NCBI RefSeq assembly: GCF_900606115.1
Contig: NZ_UWPJ01000034.1
Location: forward strand, 35,373-99,372
From: Pigmentiphaga humi
GTDB lineage: Bacteria; Pseudomonadota; Gammaproteobacteria; Burkholderiales; Burkholderiaceae_B
Reading direction: 5' to 3'
DNA length: 64,000 bases
Of this stretch, positions 20,189 to 30,753 are shown piece after piece (positions within the stretch are counted from its first letter, which is position 1; every line of letters begins with the position of its first letter). The notes beneath the pieces were generated by a model. The model did no database searches. It saw only the letters and a program-made list of their open reading frames with translations, and was not told where the DNA came from. The position numbers were made by a program, and so were the translations under genes.

Positions 20189-21292
20189 ATGCCCCGTCCC
20201 ATTTCCGCCACGATCTCGCGCTCGGCGCTGTCCCATAATCTCGGCACCATCCGCGCGCGGCTCGACAGCGTGCGCGGGGCGGCCGATCCGGTGCGGGTGT
20301 GGGCCGTGATCAAGGCCAATGCGTACGGCCATGGCATCGAGCGGGCCGTACAAGGTTTCGCGCGGGCCGATGGGCTGGCCATGCTGGACCTGGCCGAGGC
20401 CGTGCGCTGCCGCGAGGCCGGCTGGAGCAGGCCCATCCTGCTGCTCGAAGGGGTCTTCGAACCGGTCGACCTGGAGGTCGCCGGCCGCTACGGCCTGACG
20501 CTGACTGTCCATCATGCCGACCAACTCGCGATGCTGGAGGCGGCGAGGCCGGCCAGGCCGTTCGACGTTTTCCTCAAGTTCAACACCGGCATGAACCGGC
20601 TCGGTTTCACGCCGGCGGACGGCGCGGGCGCCCACGCGCGGCTGCGGGCCCTACAGGAGGCGGGAGCGGTGGCGCAGCTCGGCACCATGACCCATTTTTC
20701 CACGGCGGATACCGATGAAGGCATTGCCGCGCAACTCGCCGTATTCCGCCGCGCCACGGCAGGCATGAGCGGGCCCGCCAGCCTGTGCAACTCGGCGGCC
20801 TGTCTGCGCTACCCGGAAGTCGCCGGGGACTGGGCGCGGCCGGGCATCGCCCTGTACGGCGCCAGCCCCTTCGGCGGGGAAAGCGCCGCCCAGTGGAGGC
20901 TGCGGCCCGCGATGGCGCTGCGCTCGCGCCTTATCGGGACGCAGGCCTTGCAGCCAGGCGATGCGGTCGGCTATGGCGGCGTCTACCGGGCCCAGCGGCA
21001 TATGCGCGTGGGCGTGGTGGCATGCGGCTATGCAGACGGCTATCCGCGCCATGCCCCCACCGGTACGCCTGTCGTCGTGGCGGGCGTGCGCACCCGCTTG
21101 CTGGGCCGTGTTTCCATGGACATGCTGGCCGTGGATCTGGAGCCCGTTCCGCAGGCGCGGGATGGCGCGCCGGTCACCCTGTGGGGCGCGGACGGGCTGT
21201 CGGTGGACGACGTCGCCGCCGCGTCCGGCACCATAGGCTATGAGCTGCTGTGCGCGGTCGCGCCGCGCGTGCCCGTGTATTTCGAGGACTGA
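20189..21292 (+). CDS. alr: Alanine racemase
   Basis: PLP enzyme making D-alanine for peptidoglycan. The 367-residue product has the PLP lysine in VWAVIKANAYGHG near residue 34, FNTGMNRLGF, SLCNSAA, and the catalytic tyrosine in GYGGVYRA near 265, with RVSMDMLAVD near 308. I start at the ATG at 20189 (MPRPISATISRSALSHNL), which fits the family; longer frames run through repeat-like intergenic sequence. radA starts 2 bp after its stop. Confidence 0.95.
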   Translation: MPRPISATISRSALSHNLGTIRARLDSVRGAADPVRVWAVIKANAYGHGIERAVQGFARADGLAMLDLAEAVRCREAGWSRPILLLEGVFEPVDLEVAGRYGLTLTVHHADQLAMLEAARPARPFDVFLKFNTGMNRLGFTPADGAGAHARLRALQEAGAVAQLGTMTHFSTADTDEGIAAQLAVFRRATAGMSGPASLCNSAACLRYPEVAGDWARPGIALYGASPFGGESAAQWRLRPAMALRSRLIGTQALQPGDAVGYGGVYRAQRHMRVGVVACGYADGYPRHAPTGTPVVVAGVRTRLLGRVSMDMLAVDLEPVPQARDGAPVTLWGADGLSVDDVAAASGTIGYELLCAVAPRVPVYFED

Positions 21293-21294
21293 TC

Positions 21295-22662
21295 ATGGCC
21301 AAGGCCAAGACCGTTTACGTCTGCGCAGAATGCGGCGGCACCTCGCCAAAGTGGCAGGGCAAGTGCCCGCATTGCGGCGGCTGGAACACGCTGGAAGAAA
21401 CCGCCGCCGCGCCCGCTGCCGGCACGGCGGGCGGTCATCGCTATGCGCCGCTGGCCGCCAGCGCGCCCGTGCGCAAGCTGGCCGAGATCGAGGCGCGCGA
21501 ACTGCCGAGGTTCCCGACCGGCATCGACGAATTCGACCGTGTCCTGGGCGGCGGCATGGTCGCGGGCGCCGTGGTGCTGATCGGCGGCGATCCCGGCATC
21601 GGCAAGTCGACGTTGCTGCTGCAGGCGTTGGCCTCGCTAGCGGCCAGCCGCAAAGTACTATACGTGACCGGCGAAGAGTCCGGCGACCAGGTCGCCCTGC
21701 GCGCCCGGCGCCTGGGGCTGGACACGGGCAACGTCGATCTGCTGGCCGAAATCCGCCTGGAATCCATCCAGGCCGCGCTGGCGGAGAACAGCCCCGAGGT
21801 CGCCGTCATCGACTCGATCCAGACCCTGTACTCCGAACAGCTCACTTCGGCCCCGGGCTCGGTCGCCCAGGTGCGCGAATGCGCCGCCCAGCTCACCCGC
21901 ACGGCCAAGCAGACCGGCGTCACCATCGTCATGATCGGCCACGTCACCAAAGAGGGAGCGCTGGCCGGCCCGCGCGTGCTCGAACACATCGTCGACACAG
22001 TGCTGTATTTCGAGGGCGATACCCATTCCTCGTTCCGCCTCGTGCGCGCTTTCAAGAACCGCTTCGGCGCTGTCAACGAGCTCGGCGTCTTCGCCATGAC
22101 CGACCGCGGCCTGAAAGGCGTGGCCAACCCCTCGGCCCTGTTTCTTTCGCAGCACCAGCAGCAGGTTTCCGGCTCCTGCGTGATGGTCACCCAGGAAGGC
22201 AGCCGTCCGCTGCTGGTCGAAATCCAGGCCCTGGTCGATTCGGCCAATGCGCCCAATCCGCGCCGGCTGTCGGTGGGCCTGGAGGGCAACCGGCTGGCCA
22301 TGCTGCTGGCCGTGCTGCACCGGCACGCCGGCGTCGCCGCTTTCGACCAGGACGTCTTCGTCAACGCGGTGGGCGGCGTGCGCATCACCGAGCCCGCCGC
22401 CGACCTGCCCGTGCTGCTCGCCATCGTGTCCTCGATGCGCAACCGGCCGCTGCCGCGCGGCCTGGTGGCCTTCGGCGAAGTCGGCCTGGCCGGCGAGATC
22501 CGTCCCGCGCCGCGCGGCCAGGAGCGCTTGCGCGAAGCGGCCAAGCTGGGCTTCAGCATCGCGCTGATCCCCAAGGCCAACGCGCCGCGCCAGCCTATCG
22601 AAGGGATGGAAGTCTGGGCGGTGGACCGCCTGGACGAAGCGTTGAACCGCCTGCGCGAATAG
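21295..22662 (+). CDS. radA: DNA repair protein RadA
   Basis: RecA-like branch-migration ATPase of recombinational repair. The 455-residue product has the N-terminal zinc finger (CAECGG and CPHCGG, residues 10-30), Walker [15 protein letters not shown] near 97, the RadA-specific KNRFG motif ([14 protein letters not shown]) near 255, and a C-terminal Lon-protease-like domain ([19 protein letters not shown]). It begins 2 bp after alr. Nothing odd. Confidence 0.97.
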   Translation: MAKAKTVYVCAECGGTSPKWQGKCPHCGGWNTLEETAAAPAAGTAGGHRYAPLAASAPVRKLAEIEARELPRFPTGIDEFDRVLGGGMVAGAVVLIGGDPGIGKSTLLLQALASLAASRKVLYVTGEESGDQVALRARRLGLDTGNVDLLAEIRLESIQAALAENSPEVAVIDSIQTLYSEQLTSAPGSVAQVRECAAQLTRTAKQTGVTIVMIGHVTKEGALAGPRVLEHIVDTVLYFEGDTHSSFRLVRAFKNRFGAVNELGVFAMTDRGLKGVANPSALFLSQHQQQVSGSCVMVTQEGSRPLLVEIQALVDSANAPNPRRLSVGLEGNRLAMLLAVLHRHAGVAAFDQDVFVNAVGGVRITEPAADLPVLLAIVSSMRNRPLPRGLVAFGEVGLAGEIRPAPRGQERLREAAKLGFSIALIPKANAPRQPIEGMEVWAVDRLDEALNRLRE

Positions 22663-22721
22663 CCGGCCATCCCCCGGTAACGCCCGGAGATCACCTTTCC
22701 TCCGGCAGAGTGCTATAACCC

Positions 22722-22752
22722 TTCAATCCCCTGCCGTGCAAAGGGGATTGAA
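22722..22752. promoter_or_regulatory. Perfect 11-bp inverted repeat with 9-nt spacer in the clpB promoter region
   Basis: TTCAATCCCCT at 22722-22732 and AGGGGATTGAA at 22742-22752 are perfect inverted copies separated by 9 nt. The right arm contains TTGAAA (22748-22753), which fits a sigma-32 type -35 element, with CCTCACAT about 14 nt downstream as a weak -10. The spacing recalls CIRCE heat-shock operators (9-bp arms, 9-nt spacer) but the sequence is different. No T-run follows, so it is not a typical terminator for radA. An operator or RNA hairpin controlling clpB is the most likely role. Confidence 0.5.
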
Positions 22753-22819
22753 ACCGCTCGAATCGGCCTCACATCCAGAGTATCCGGGCCCCTGGCCCCC
22801 ACTTATTGGCGTGATCACC

Positions 22820-25417
<2,598 letters not shown>

Positions 25418-25434
25418 GCGTTCGACCCTAAGGA

Positions 25435-25477
25435 GAGCGCTGCGCCGGTCCGCCTATGGCCGGTGCGGCGCTCTTTT
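25435..25477 (+). terminator. Rho-independent terminator after clpB
   Basis: GAGCGCTGCGCCGG (25435-25448) pairs with CCGGTGCGGCGCTC (25460-25473) through an 11-nt loop, with two G-U type mismatches, and is followed by TTTT. Confidence 0.75.
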
Positions 25478-25557
25478 CCTTGGCCGGAGCTTTGGGGGGA
25501 GCGCTTCTGGTCTGCCTGAGCGGTCATGTGCCTTCGATCGCTTGGCCGATGTGGAAT

Positions 25558-25587
25558 TTGACACGGCCATTTTTTATTTGCTATAGT
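25558..25587 (+). promoter_or_regulatory. Sigma-70 promoter of the left tRNA-Gly
   Basis: TTGACA at 25558-25563 and TATAGT at 25582-25587 with an 18-nt spacer, 46 bp before the tRNA. This is a near-consensus housekeeping promoter, as expected for a stable RNA gene. Confidence 0.75.
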
Positions 25588-25633
25588 TCTTTTCTCGCAG
25601 CGAGCAACGCAACGCGAGCAAGCAGCAAACAAC

Positions 25634-25709
25634 GCGGGAATAGCTCAGTTGGTAGAGCGCAACCTTGCCAAGGTTGAGGTCGCGAGTTCGAGACTCGTTT
25701 CCCGCTCCA
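25634..25709 (+). tRNA. tRNA-Gly (anticodon GCC), left copy
   Basis: 76 nt folding as a full cloverleaf: acceptor GCGGGAA pairs with TTCCCGC, D arm GCTC/GAGC, anticodon stem CAACC/GGTTG around loop TTGCCAA (anticodon GCC), T arm with GTTCGAG, and encoded CCA end. It is the left boundary of the island; tRNA-Gly is the known target of the integrase family found 230 bp downstream. Confidence 0.98.
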
Positions 25710-25751
25710 AATTTTGATCCACAGACTTCTACGGGGGTCTGTAGGTCATTG

Positions 25752-25777
25752 AAAAAAGGAGCTTCGGCTCCTTTTTT
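25752..25777 (+). terminator. Terminator of left tRNA-Gly
   Basis: AAAAAAGGAGC, loop TTCG, GCTCCTTTTTT: an 11-bp stem closed by a UUCG tetraloop and ending in six T. The A/T symmetry makes it work in both directions. Part of the repeated segment, and found again at 63799. Confidence 0.93.
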
Positions 25778-25908
25778 CATTCCAGCGAGTGCCACGGAAA
25801 TCCACCCACAGCTACCGTTTTTGAGTGACCAAATAAGGCACAAGAATACGGGTGGGTCGGCTACCGGATAGTTGCTGGGGCTGAGCGGGGACCATGACGA
25901 GCATAGGG

Positions 25909-25928
25909 CCTAAGTCATTACTTAGGAG
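25909..25928 (+). promoter_or_regulatory. Hairpin covering the integrase ribosome-binding site
   Basis: CCTAAG (25909-25914), loop TCATTA, CTTAGG (25921-25926). The second arm overlaps the Shine-Dalgarno AGGAG (25924-25928), 7 bp before the integrase ATG, so the stem could mask the ribosome site. Confidence 0.45.
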
Positions 25929-26392
25929 TCTCGAAATGGCGCTCTCTGATCTGACCGTCCGGCAGGCGAAGACCACCGGAAAACGCTACACCCTCTCCGA
26001 CAACGACTGCCTGGGCCTGATGGTCTCAGCCGCAGGCGGCAAGTCATGGCAATTCCGCTACTACTGGCTGGGCAAGCAAAAGCGCCTGTGCCTGGGCGGC
26101 TATCCTGCTCTCAGCCTGCGCGAGGCCCGGATCGAGCGAGACAAGGCCCAGGCCCTGCTCGCCAGGAGGATCGATCCTCAGGTCGAGCGCGACCAGAAAC
26201 AGCACGCGGCCAAGCTGGCGGGCGAATACACCTTCAAGACCGTCTTCGATGCCTGGGTCGAGCATCGCCGCAAGGAACTCAAGGAAGGCCGTCAAAGCAC
26301 GCTGTCGCAGATCCTGCGCATCTTCAACAAGGACGTGTTGCCCACTCTGGGGAAGATGTCGATCTATGACATTCGCCGCCCTGAGCTCCTAG

Positions 26393-27977
26393 CCCGGATA
26401 TTTCGTGAGAGGTAGGAAAATGGGGTAGGCAGCCCCAGCCCGAAGGCTTATGGTTAGCGGTGTTCGAAGCCTTTAACCAAACGGGGTCTGCCTGTGCCAA
26501 AGTGTACCGCCGAAGCGGTGTCGATGGGGCGAGTGGGTCGTCGCCGGATTCAGGCATCCTTTACGGGTGGCGATCTCGTCAGCGATGGCGGCGTGTTGTT
26601 GCTGCGCCAGATGGACCGACGCCTTGGGCTGACCCGCTCGGCAGCGGCTGCGCTGTCGGATCGCCGGCGCGGCGCCAGCGTGCGACACGGGATCCACCCG
26701 CTGCTGTCGCAGCGGGTCTATGGGTTGTGCTGCGGCTGGGAAGACGTCAGCGACCACAACGTGCTGCGCCGGGACACGGCGCTGCAGACGGCGGTGGGCC
26801 AGGTGCAGGAGTTGGCCTCGGGGCCCACGCTGTCGCGGTTCGAGAACGCGGTCGATCGCGGCGATACGGCGCGGTTGCAGGCGGTGCTTATCGAACAATT
26901 CATCGTTCACTGGCGCGATGCACCGCCCGAGCAACTGGTGCTGGACATCGACGCCACGCACGTGCCGCTGCACGGGGCGCAGGAGCGCGCCGCATTCAAT
27001 CGGCATTACGACAATTATTGCTATCTGCCGGTGTACGTGTTCTGCGGGCAGGACTTGCTGGCGTGCGTGCTGCGCCCTAGTGACCGCGATCCGGCCAAGA
27101 TCCTCAGTGCGCTGGTGCGCACCCTGGCGCGGCAGCTGCGCCAGGCCTGGCCGCAGGTGCAACTGATCGTGCGCGCCGACTCGGGGTTCTGCCGCGCGCC
27201 AGCCTTGCGCCGCTTCGAGCGCTGGGGCATCGACTACGTGATCGGGCTGCAGAAGAACGTGACGTTGCTGCAGCGGGTCGCGCTGGCCGAACTGATGTTG
27301 GCCGAGGACTATGGCCGCGAGCATAGCAAGCAGCGCCTGATCGGCGAGTTCACCTATGCAGCGCGCTCCTGGAACCGCGAGCGGCGTGTGATCACCCGCC
27401 TGGAGCACGATGCGCGCGGGGCCAATCCGCGCTTCGTGGTCACCAGCCTGACCGGTGAGGCCACCGAACTTTATGATCGCCTGTACTGCGCGCGCGGCGA
27501 GGCCGAGAACCGCATCAAGGAGGCCCAGCTCGACCTGTTCGGCCGGCGTGCCAGTTGCCACGCCTGGCAGGCCAATCAGCTACGGCTGCTGCTGGCCGCG
27601 CTGGCCTATACCCTCATGGTGCATCTGCGCCGAAGCGCTCTGCACGGCACCGAACTGGCCCGCGCCTGCACCCAGACCATCCGTACCCGGCTGCTGAAAA
27701 TCGGCGCAGCCGTTGTGCGTAATACTCGGCGCGTGCAGGTGTTGTTGGCCTCTAACCATCCCATGAAAGCCCTCTTCATGCTCGCGGCACAACGACTCGG
27801 GCCATAACACCGCACACGGTGCTGCCCCGGCACGCTGTCCAGCTCGGGGGAAGGGGGAAGTTCGTCCTGAATACCGCAAAAACCCCGACTCGAACCTCTT
27901 GGGGTGACTAGCTCCACCGCCTTGACCCTGACCGCCCAATCAAATCCCCAAACCTGCATGCTCACGAAATATCCGGG
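26393..27977 (+). mobile_element. Complete IS1380-family insertion sequence
   Basis: 1585 bp with perfect 17-bp terminal inverted repeats, CCCGGATATTTCGTGAG at 26393-26409 and its complement at 27961-27977, flanked by 4-bp duplications CTAG (26389-26392 and 27978-27981). A 4-bp target duplication fits the IS1380 family. One transposase gene fills the element. It is inserted in the integrase gene, and appears intact. Confidence 0.93.
26494..27807 (+). CDS. IS1380-family transposase
   Basis: DDE transposase of 437 residues, normal for the family. It shows the IS1380 opening FTGGDLVSDGGVLLLRQMDRRLGL, then LLSQRVYGLCCGWEDVSDHNVLRRD, the first catalytic Asp in VLDIDATHVPLHG, the second in IVRADSGFCR, and the Glu in RGEAENRIKEAQLD. 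Start is a GTG at 26494 (VPKCTAEAVSMG). No stop or frameshift, so the element may still be active. Confidence 0.92.
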   Translation: MPKCTAEAVSMGRVGRRRIQASFTGGDLVSDGGVLLLRQMDRRLGLTRSAAAALSDRRRGASVRHGIHPLLSQRVYGLCCGWEDVSDHNVLRRDTALQTAVGQVQELASGPTLSRFENAVDRGDTARLQAVLIEQFIVHWRDAPPEQLVLDIDATHVPLHGAQERAAFNRHYDNYCYLPVYVFCGQDLLACVLRPSDRDPAKILSALVRTLARQLRQAWPQVQLIVRADSGFCRAPALRRFERWGIDYVIGLQKNVTLLQRVALAELMLAEDYGREHSKQRLIGEFTYAARSWNRERRVITRLEHDARGANPRFVVTSLTGEATELYDRLYCARGEAENRIKEAQLDLFGRRASCHAWQANQLRLLLAALAYTLMVHLRRSALHGTELARACTQTIRTRLLKIGAAVVRNTRRVQVLLASNHPMKALFMLAAQRLGP

Positions 27978-28065
27978 CTAGGCGTCCTGGCGGAGATCGA
28001 GAATCGCAAGGCGTTCACTACTGCGGAAAAGGTCCGCACCTGGTTCAACCAGATGTTCCGTTATG

Positions 28066-28173
28066 TGTCAGCGCCGGAGTAATACTGACCCACTGCGTCG
28101 GAGTAAAAGTGACCCACCTGGGCAATGATGGCGGCTTTGGCCGCCGTAATGTTGACTCAGGAGCAAGCAGTGT
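28066..28173 (+). mobile_element. IS21-family remnant: left end and start of istA
   Basis: The integrase frame diverges at TGTCAGCGCCGGAG (28066). Two direct repeats follow, GGAGTAATACTGACCCAC and GGAGTAAAAGTGACCCAC, as in the multiple internal repeats of IS21-family ends. At 28149 an istA-like frame opens with MLTQEQAV, then is lost after about 8 codons. The rest of istA reappears at 29046, so the element was interrupted or rearranged. Confidence 0.6.
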
Positions 28174-28223
28174 GGCGCGTCGAGGGGTGAGCAGTAAGCG
28201 TCAATCTGAGGCCGTCTTGACGA

Positions 28224-28748
28224 TCAGAACTTGATCTCTGAGAGCCGCTGATTCGCGAGCACGAGATCGAAGGCGGCTGGATCGAAGCTGCCGCCACACC
28301 ACTCGAGGAAGTGGTCGTGCTCCTCGTGCGTCGGATCGGTGATCGCTTCGAGGAAGTCGGCATATCCTGGCACTCCACCGACGTCTTCCGGTGGACACGC
28401 ATTCTGCCCGTCCAGGCACAGCGGCCGGCGCATGTCTGGATCAGGCACCAGCGCCTTCTCGACTTTGATCCGATGCTGCCAGTTGTCACCGTAGTCGTAG
28501 ATGTAGGTGAATGACTTCAGCCCGCCCAGCGCCTTCGCCAGCGTGACCCGTGCTTCATTGAGCATCGGTGGATCGCTCTGGAGTCCGAAGTCATCAGGTT
28601 CACCATAGTTGGTTTCGCCGAAGACGAATTCGTGCAGATGCCCGCCTTCCCAGCCCATGGCCAGTTGCAGCACGACATGCAGTTTGCCCAGCCGGGTCGA
28701 GCCGGGAACGACGATTCGTCGCCAGATCGCCGGCTTGACGGGTTCCTT
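28224..28748 (-). pseudogene. Plasmid pRiA4b ORF-3-like protein, N-terminus lost
   Basis: The frame encodes KEPVKPAIWRRIVVPGSTRL, then LQLAMGWEGGHLHEF, DYGDNWQHRI and PGYADFLEAITDPTHEEHDHFLEW, the core motifs of the pRiA4b ORF-3 family (PF07929, unknown function, common on mobile DNA). The domain normally starts some 15 residues earlier with an ATG, but no ATG/GTG/TTG is found in frame upstream; instead the frame runs into IS66 debris at 28817. An internal GTG at 28673 could still allow a 149-residue product. Treated as truncated. Confidence 0.75.
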
Positions 28749-28816
28749 GCCCCTGTGGCGTGGCAGAACGCCTGCTTGGCTGCATGACTTGATGTACGTG
28801 GAAACGAGACAGGGTC

Positions 28817-29051
28817 AGTTAGGCTGCATGGCACATGCCCGGCGCAAGTTCCGCGAGCTGCACGCCAACCACCAGAGCCAGATCGCCGGCGAGGCACTGG
28901 AGCTGTTCGGGGCACTGTACGGCGTGGAGCGCGAGGCGCAAGACCTCGACCCCGACCTCAGACGGGCTCTACGCCAGGAACGGGCCCGTCCCATCGCTGA
29001 CACGCTACACCGTTGGTTGATGGCGCAGCGCCTGAGGGTGCCCGACGGTTC
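28817..29051 (+). pseudogene. Fragment of IS66-family transposase (tnpC)
   Basis: 235 bp that match 40618-40852 of the complete IS66 element downstream with only a few substitutions seen by eye (for example CGCGAG for CACGAG and GACCTC for AACCTC). It encodes LGCMAHARRKFRELHANHQS through the LHRWLMAQRLRVPDG region. Both ends are abrupt; on the right it joins an istA fragment at a shared CGGTTC. Confidence 0.85.
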
Positions 29052-29124
29052 AACGGCTATCTCAAGGGCAGCTTCTGCGTGCCACTGGTCGCCACACTCA
29101 AGCAGGCAGGCTTGCGGTTTGACG
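29046..29124 (+). pseudogene. Fragment of IS21-family transposase IstA (C-terminal part)
   Basis: Encodes FNGYLKGSFCVPLVATLKQ and AGLRFD, the conserved stretch near the C-terminus of IstA. It probably belongs to the same IS21 copy whose left end is at 28066. It is cut at 29125 by the end of an IS66-family element. Confidence 0.6.
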
Positions 29125-29193
29125 GTAAGCGTCATTTCGTGGCCGCATGGACAGAGCTGAAGCCGGTGTCCAAAGTGATGTCCGTTACTTCAA

Positions 29194-29628
29194 GTGATGG
29201 GGACTACTTTGGACACACTGAATACGCGATCATCGAACCGCAAGGGCCGACCGAACTACACACCAGAGTACCGGCGGCAAGTTGCCGTCGCGGCGTGCGA
29301 GCCGGGTATTTCGGTGGCCAAGCTCGCGCAGGCGCACGGACTGAATCCGAATATGGTGTTCAAGTGGCGCCGGCAACTGCGGGCGGGCCTGTTTGAAGGA
29401 GTTGCGCACAGCACAGCGGTGTTGCTGCCCGTAGCGCTACCTGATGCACCGACCGGCGAGACCGCAGAGCCTGCGTTGCTCGCTCTACAGCCTGTCGAGC
29501 CACATCGGGCGAGCGTACCGGCCGCGTCGGGTATCGAGATCGAACTGAACGGTGCCCGTGTACGCGTCACGGGCATGGTCGACCCCGTGCAGTTGCGCCT
29601 CGTGCTGCGCTGCCTGATGCCAGCATGA
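29194..29628 (+). CDS. IS66-family accessory protein TnpA
   Basis: 144-residue protein with a helix-turn-helix N-terminal half (YTPEYRRQVAVAACEPGISVAKLAQAHGLNPNMVFKWRRQL, read in parts) and a variable C-terminal half ending IELNGARVRVTGMVDPVQLRLVLRCL, the normal TnpA layout. Intact, but its element has lost tnpC, so it is unlikely to act in transposition here. Confidence 0.85.
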   Translation: MMGTTLDTLNTRSSNRKGRPNYTPEYRRQVAVAACEPGISVAKLAQAHGLNPNMVFKWRRQLRAGLFEGVAHSTAVLLPVALPDAPTGETAEPALLALQPVEPHRASVPAASGIEIELNGARVRVTGMVDPVQLRLVLRCLMPA

Positions 29629-29819
29629 TTGCGCCGCCAGGCGGTACCCGCGTATGGCTGGCAGCGGGCGTCATACCGATATGCGCCGTGGCATGGATGG
29701 ACTTGCCGCGCTGGTGCAATCAGCACTCGGTCGTGATCCCTTCTCGGGGCACATCTTCCTGTTTCGCGGGCGTCGCGGTGACCTCATCAAGATTTTATGG
29801 TGGAGCGGCGACGGCATGA
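29625..29819 (+). pseudogene. IS66-family TnpB, frameshifted and truncated
   Basis: Starts MIAPPGGTRVWLAAGV; a frameshift near 29672-29680 is needed to continue into DMRRGMDGLAALVQSALGRD, PFSGHIFLFRGRRGDLIKIL and WWSGDGMNL, followed by a stop. Normal TnpB has about 115 residues and continues another 45 beyond this point. Confidence 0.8.
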
Positions 29820-29847
29820 ACCTGTAGCCATCCGGACCAGGCCAGGA

Positions 29848-30642
29848 TCAGGAGCCGCCGGAACCCGCTGCAGCCGATATGCCGGCCGCGGCCTCTATTG
29901 CAGAAGCAGTGCGCTTGAGGTCTTGCAGGTACCGGGCTGCTGCCGAGGCAGGCGTGAGCACCGATGCAAAGAAGGTTATGCAGACCGTTCCGATAACTCG
30001 GCCTTCCAGGTGCACAGGAACGGCGATGCTGCCTGTCTCCGGCACCAGACCGCTGTTTCGCGACCCATAGCCATCCCCGCGCGTCTGCTCGAGCAAGGCT
30101 TCCACCTGCTTTGGGGAATTGGCAAGGGCATCATCGGGTGAGCAGGACTTCGCCAGCGCGGCCAGTATCTCGTCCCGTTCTTGTTGCGGACAGAATGCCA
30201 GATACGCCAAGCCCATAGAGCTGCGCAACAAAGGAATGCGAGCGCCCAGACTGGCCTCATCGATCACGAGGGGACTAATGCGTCGCGTCGTTTCGCGCAA
30301 GTAGATCGCGTGGTTGGCGAACACTCCAAATCCTGTGGGCCAAAGCACGCGGCGCTGGAGAGCCTGTAGTTCGGCAAAGGCGAAATGAGCGACGGAGTCC
30401 TCCTGGCGGAAGCCATCGCTCAGCGCCCTCACCAAATGCGTTAGGCGATATCCGCCGCGATCGTCGCGCACGATGTAGCCCTCGTGTTCCAGGCATTGAA
30501 GAAAGCGGTACAGGGCTGGCCGCGAAATGCCGGTGGAGCGATGGAGTTCGCCCACCTTGGAACCGTTGTATGCGTTCAGCGCCCGCAGGACTGCCAATGT
30601 CCTAGAGATAACACGCGATGTATGGGCTTCAGACTTATCCAT
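29848..30642 (-). CDS. IclR-family transcriptional regulator of catabolic cluster 1
   Basis: 264-residue regulator with an N-terminal winged helix (VISRTLAVLRALNAY, KVGELHRSTGISRPALYRFLQCLEHEGYIVRD) and a C-terminal effector-binding domain (LGARIPLLRSSMGLAYLAFCP, GSIAVPVHLEGRVIGTVCITF). I start at the ATG complementary to 30640-30642; a TTG 21 bp upstream is less likely. It is divergent from the Bug-SDR-Rieske operon with 111 bp between starts, the typical place for a local aromatic-pathway regulator. Beyond its 3' end lies IS66 debris. Confidence 0.9.
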   Translation of the reverse strand: MDKSEAHTSRVISRTLAVLRALNAYNGSKVGELHRSTGISRPALYRFLQCLEHEGYIVRDDRGGYRLTHLVRALSDGFRQEDSVAHFAFAELQALQRRVLWPTGFGVFANHAIYLRETTRRISPLVIDEASLGARIPLLRSSMGLAYLAFCPQQERDEILAALAKSCSPDDALANSPKQVEALLEQTRGDGYGSRNSGLVPETGSIAVPVHLEGRVIGTVCITFFASVLTPASAAARYLQDLKRTASAIEAAAGISAAAGSGGS

Positions 30643-30753
30643 GTTTGTCCGCGTACCGGGCAAGTAGAAGGTTCACGCTTGATCAGCGCGAGTCTAGCAA
30701 ACATCATTGTGACTCGATCCATAGAACTGACAACAGGGTCAACGGAGACACTA

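Larger units (their letters stand above)
25634..25854 (+). repeat. 221-bp direct repeat, left copy (tRNA-Gly plus downstream region)
   Basis: By reading both ends base by base, this segment is identical to 63681-63901. It begins at the first base of the tRNA and ends in GAATACGGGTG. It contains the whole tRNA, its terminator and 77 bp beyond it. The bases just outside differ (C versus T before; G versus T after). Confidence 0.95.
25936..28082 (+). pseudogene. P4/IntB13-type tyrosine-recombinase integrase, interrupted and truncated
   Basis: The N-terminal 152 codons (25936-26392) encode MALSDLTVRQAKTTGKRYTL, the DUF4102 arm-binding domain (LMVSAAGGKSWQFRYYWLGK, LGGYPALSLREARIERDKA) and the start of the core-binding domain. 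Removing the IS1380-family element and one CTAG copy restores the frame at 27982 (GVLAEIENRKAFTTAEKVRTWFNQMFRY). The gene then runs at about 28065 into an IS21-family end and stops at 28080-28082. Only about 185 of the roughly 600 residues remain and the catalytic Arg-His-Arg-Tyr domain is gone. Position and orientation beside tRNA-Gly match ICEclc-type islands. Confidence 0.9.
29125..29819 (+). mobile_element. IS66-family element remnant (left end, tnpA, broken tnpB)
   Basis: The left end starts GTAAGCGTC (IS66 ends begin GTAAGC). An inverted pair GTGTCCAAAGT at 29167 and ACTTTGGACAC at about 29206-29216 precedes tnpA, matching the layout of the complete IS66 copy at 38746. Only tnpA and a shortened tnpB remain; tnpC and the right end are missing. 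It differs in sequence from the complete copy, so it is a second IS66-family lineage. Confidence 0.7.

Noticed and set aside
25456..25677. Open frame crossing the left tRNA-Gly
   Set aside because: It contains the clpB terminator, the tRNA promoter and most of the tRNA; not a gene.
28224..28673. pRiA4b ORF-3 gene as intact and functional
   Set aside because: The N-terminal start of the domain has no start codon and runs into IS66 debris; only an internal GTG is available.
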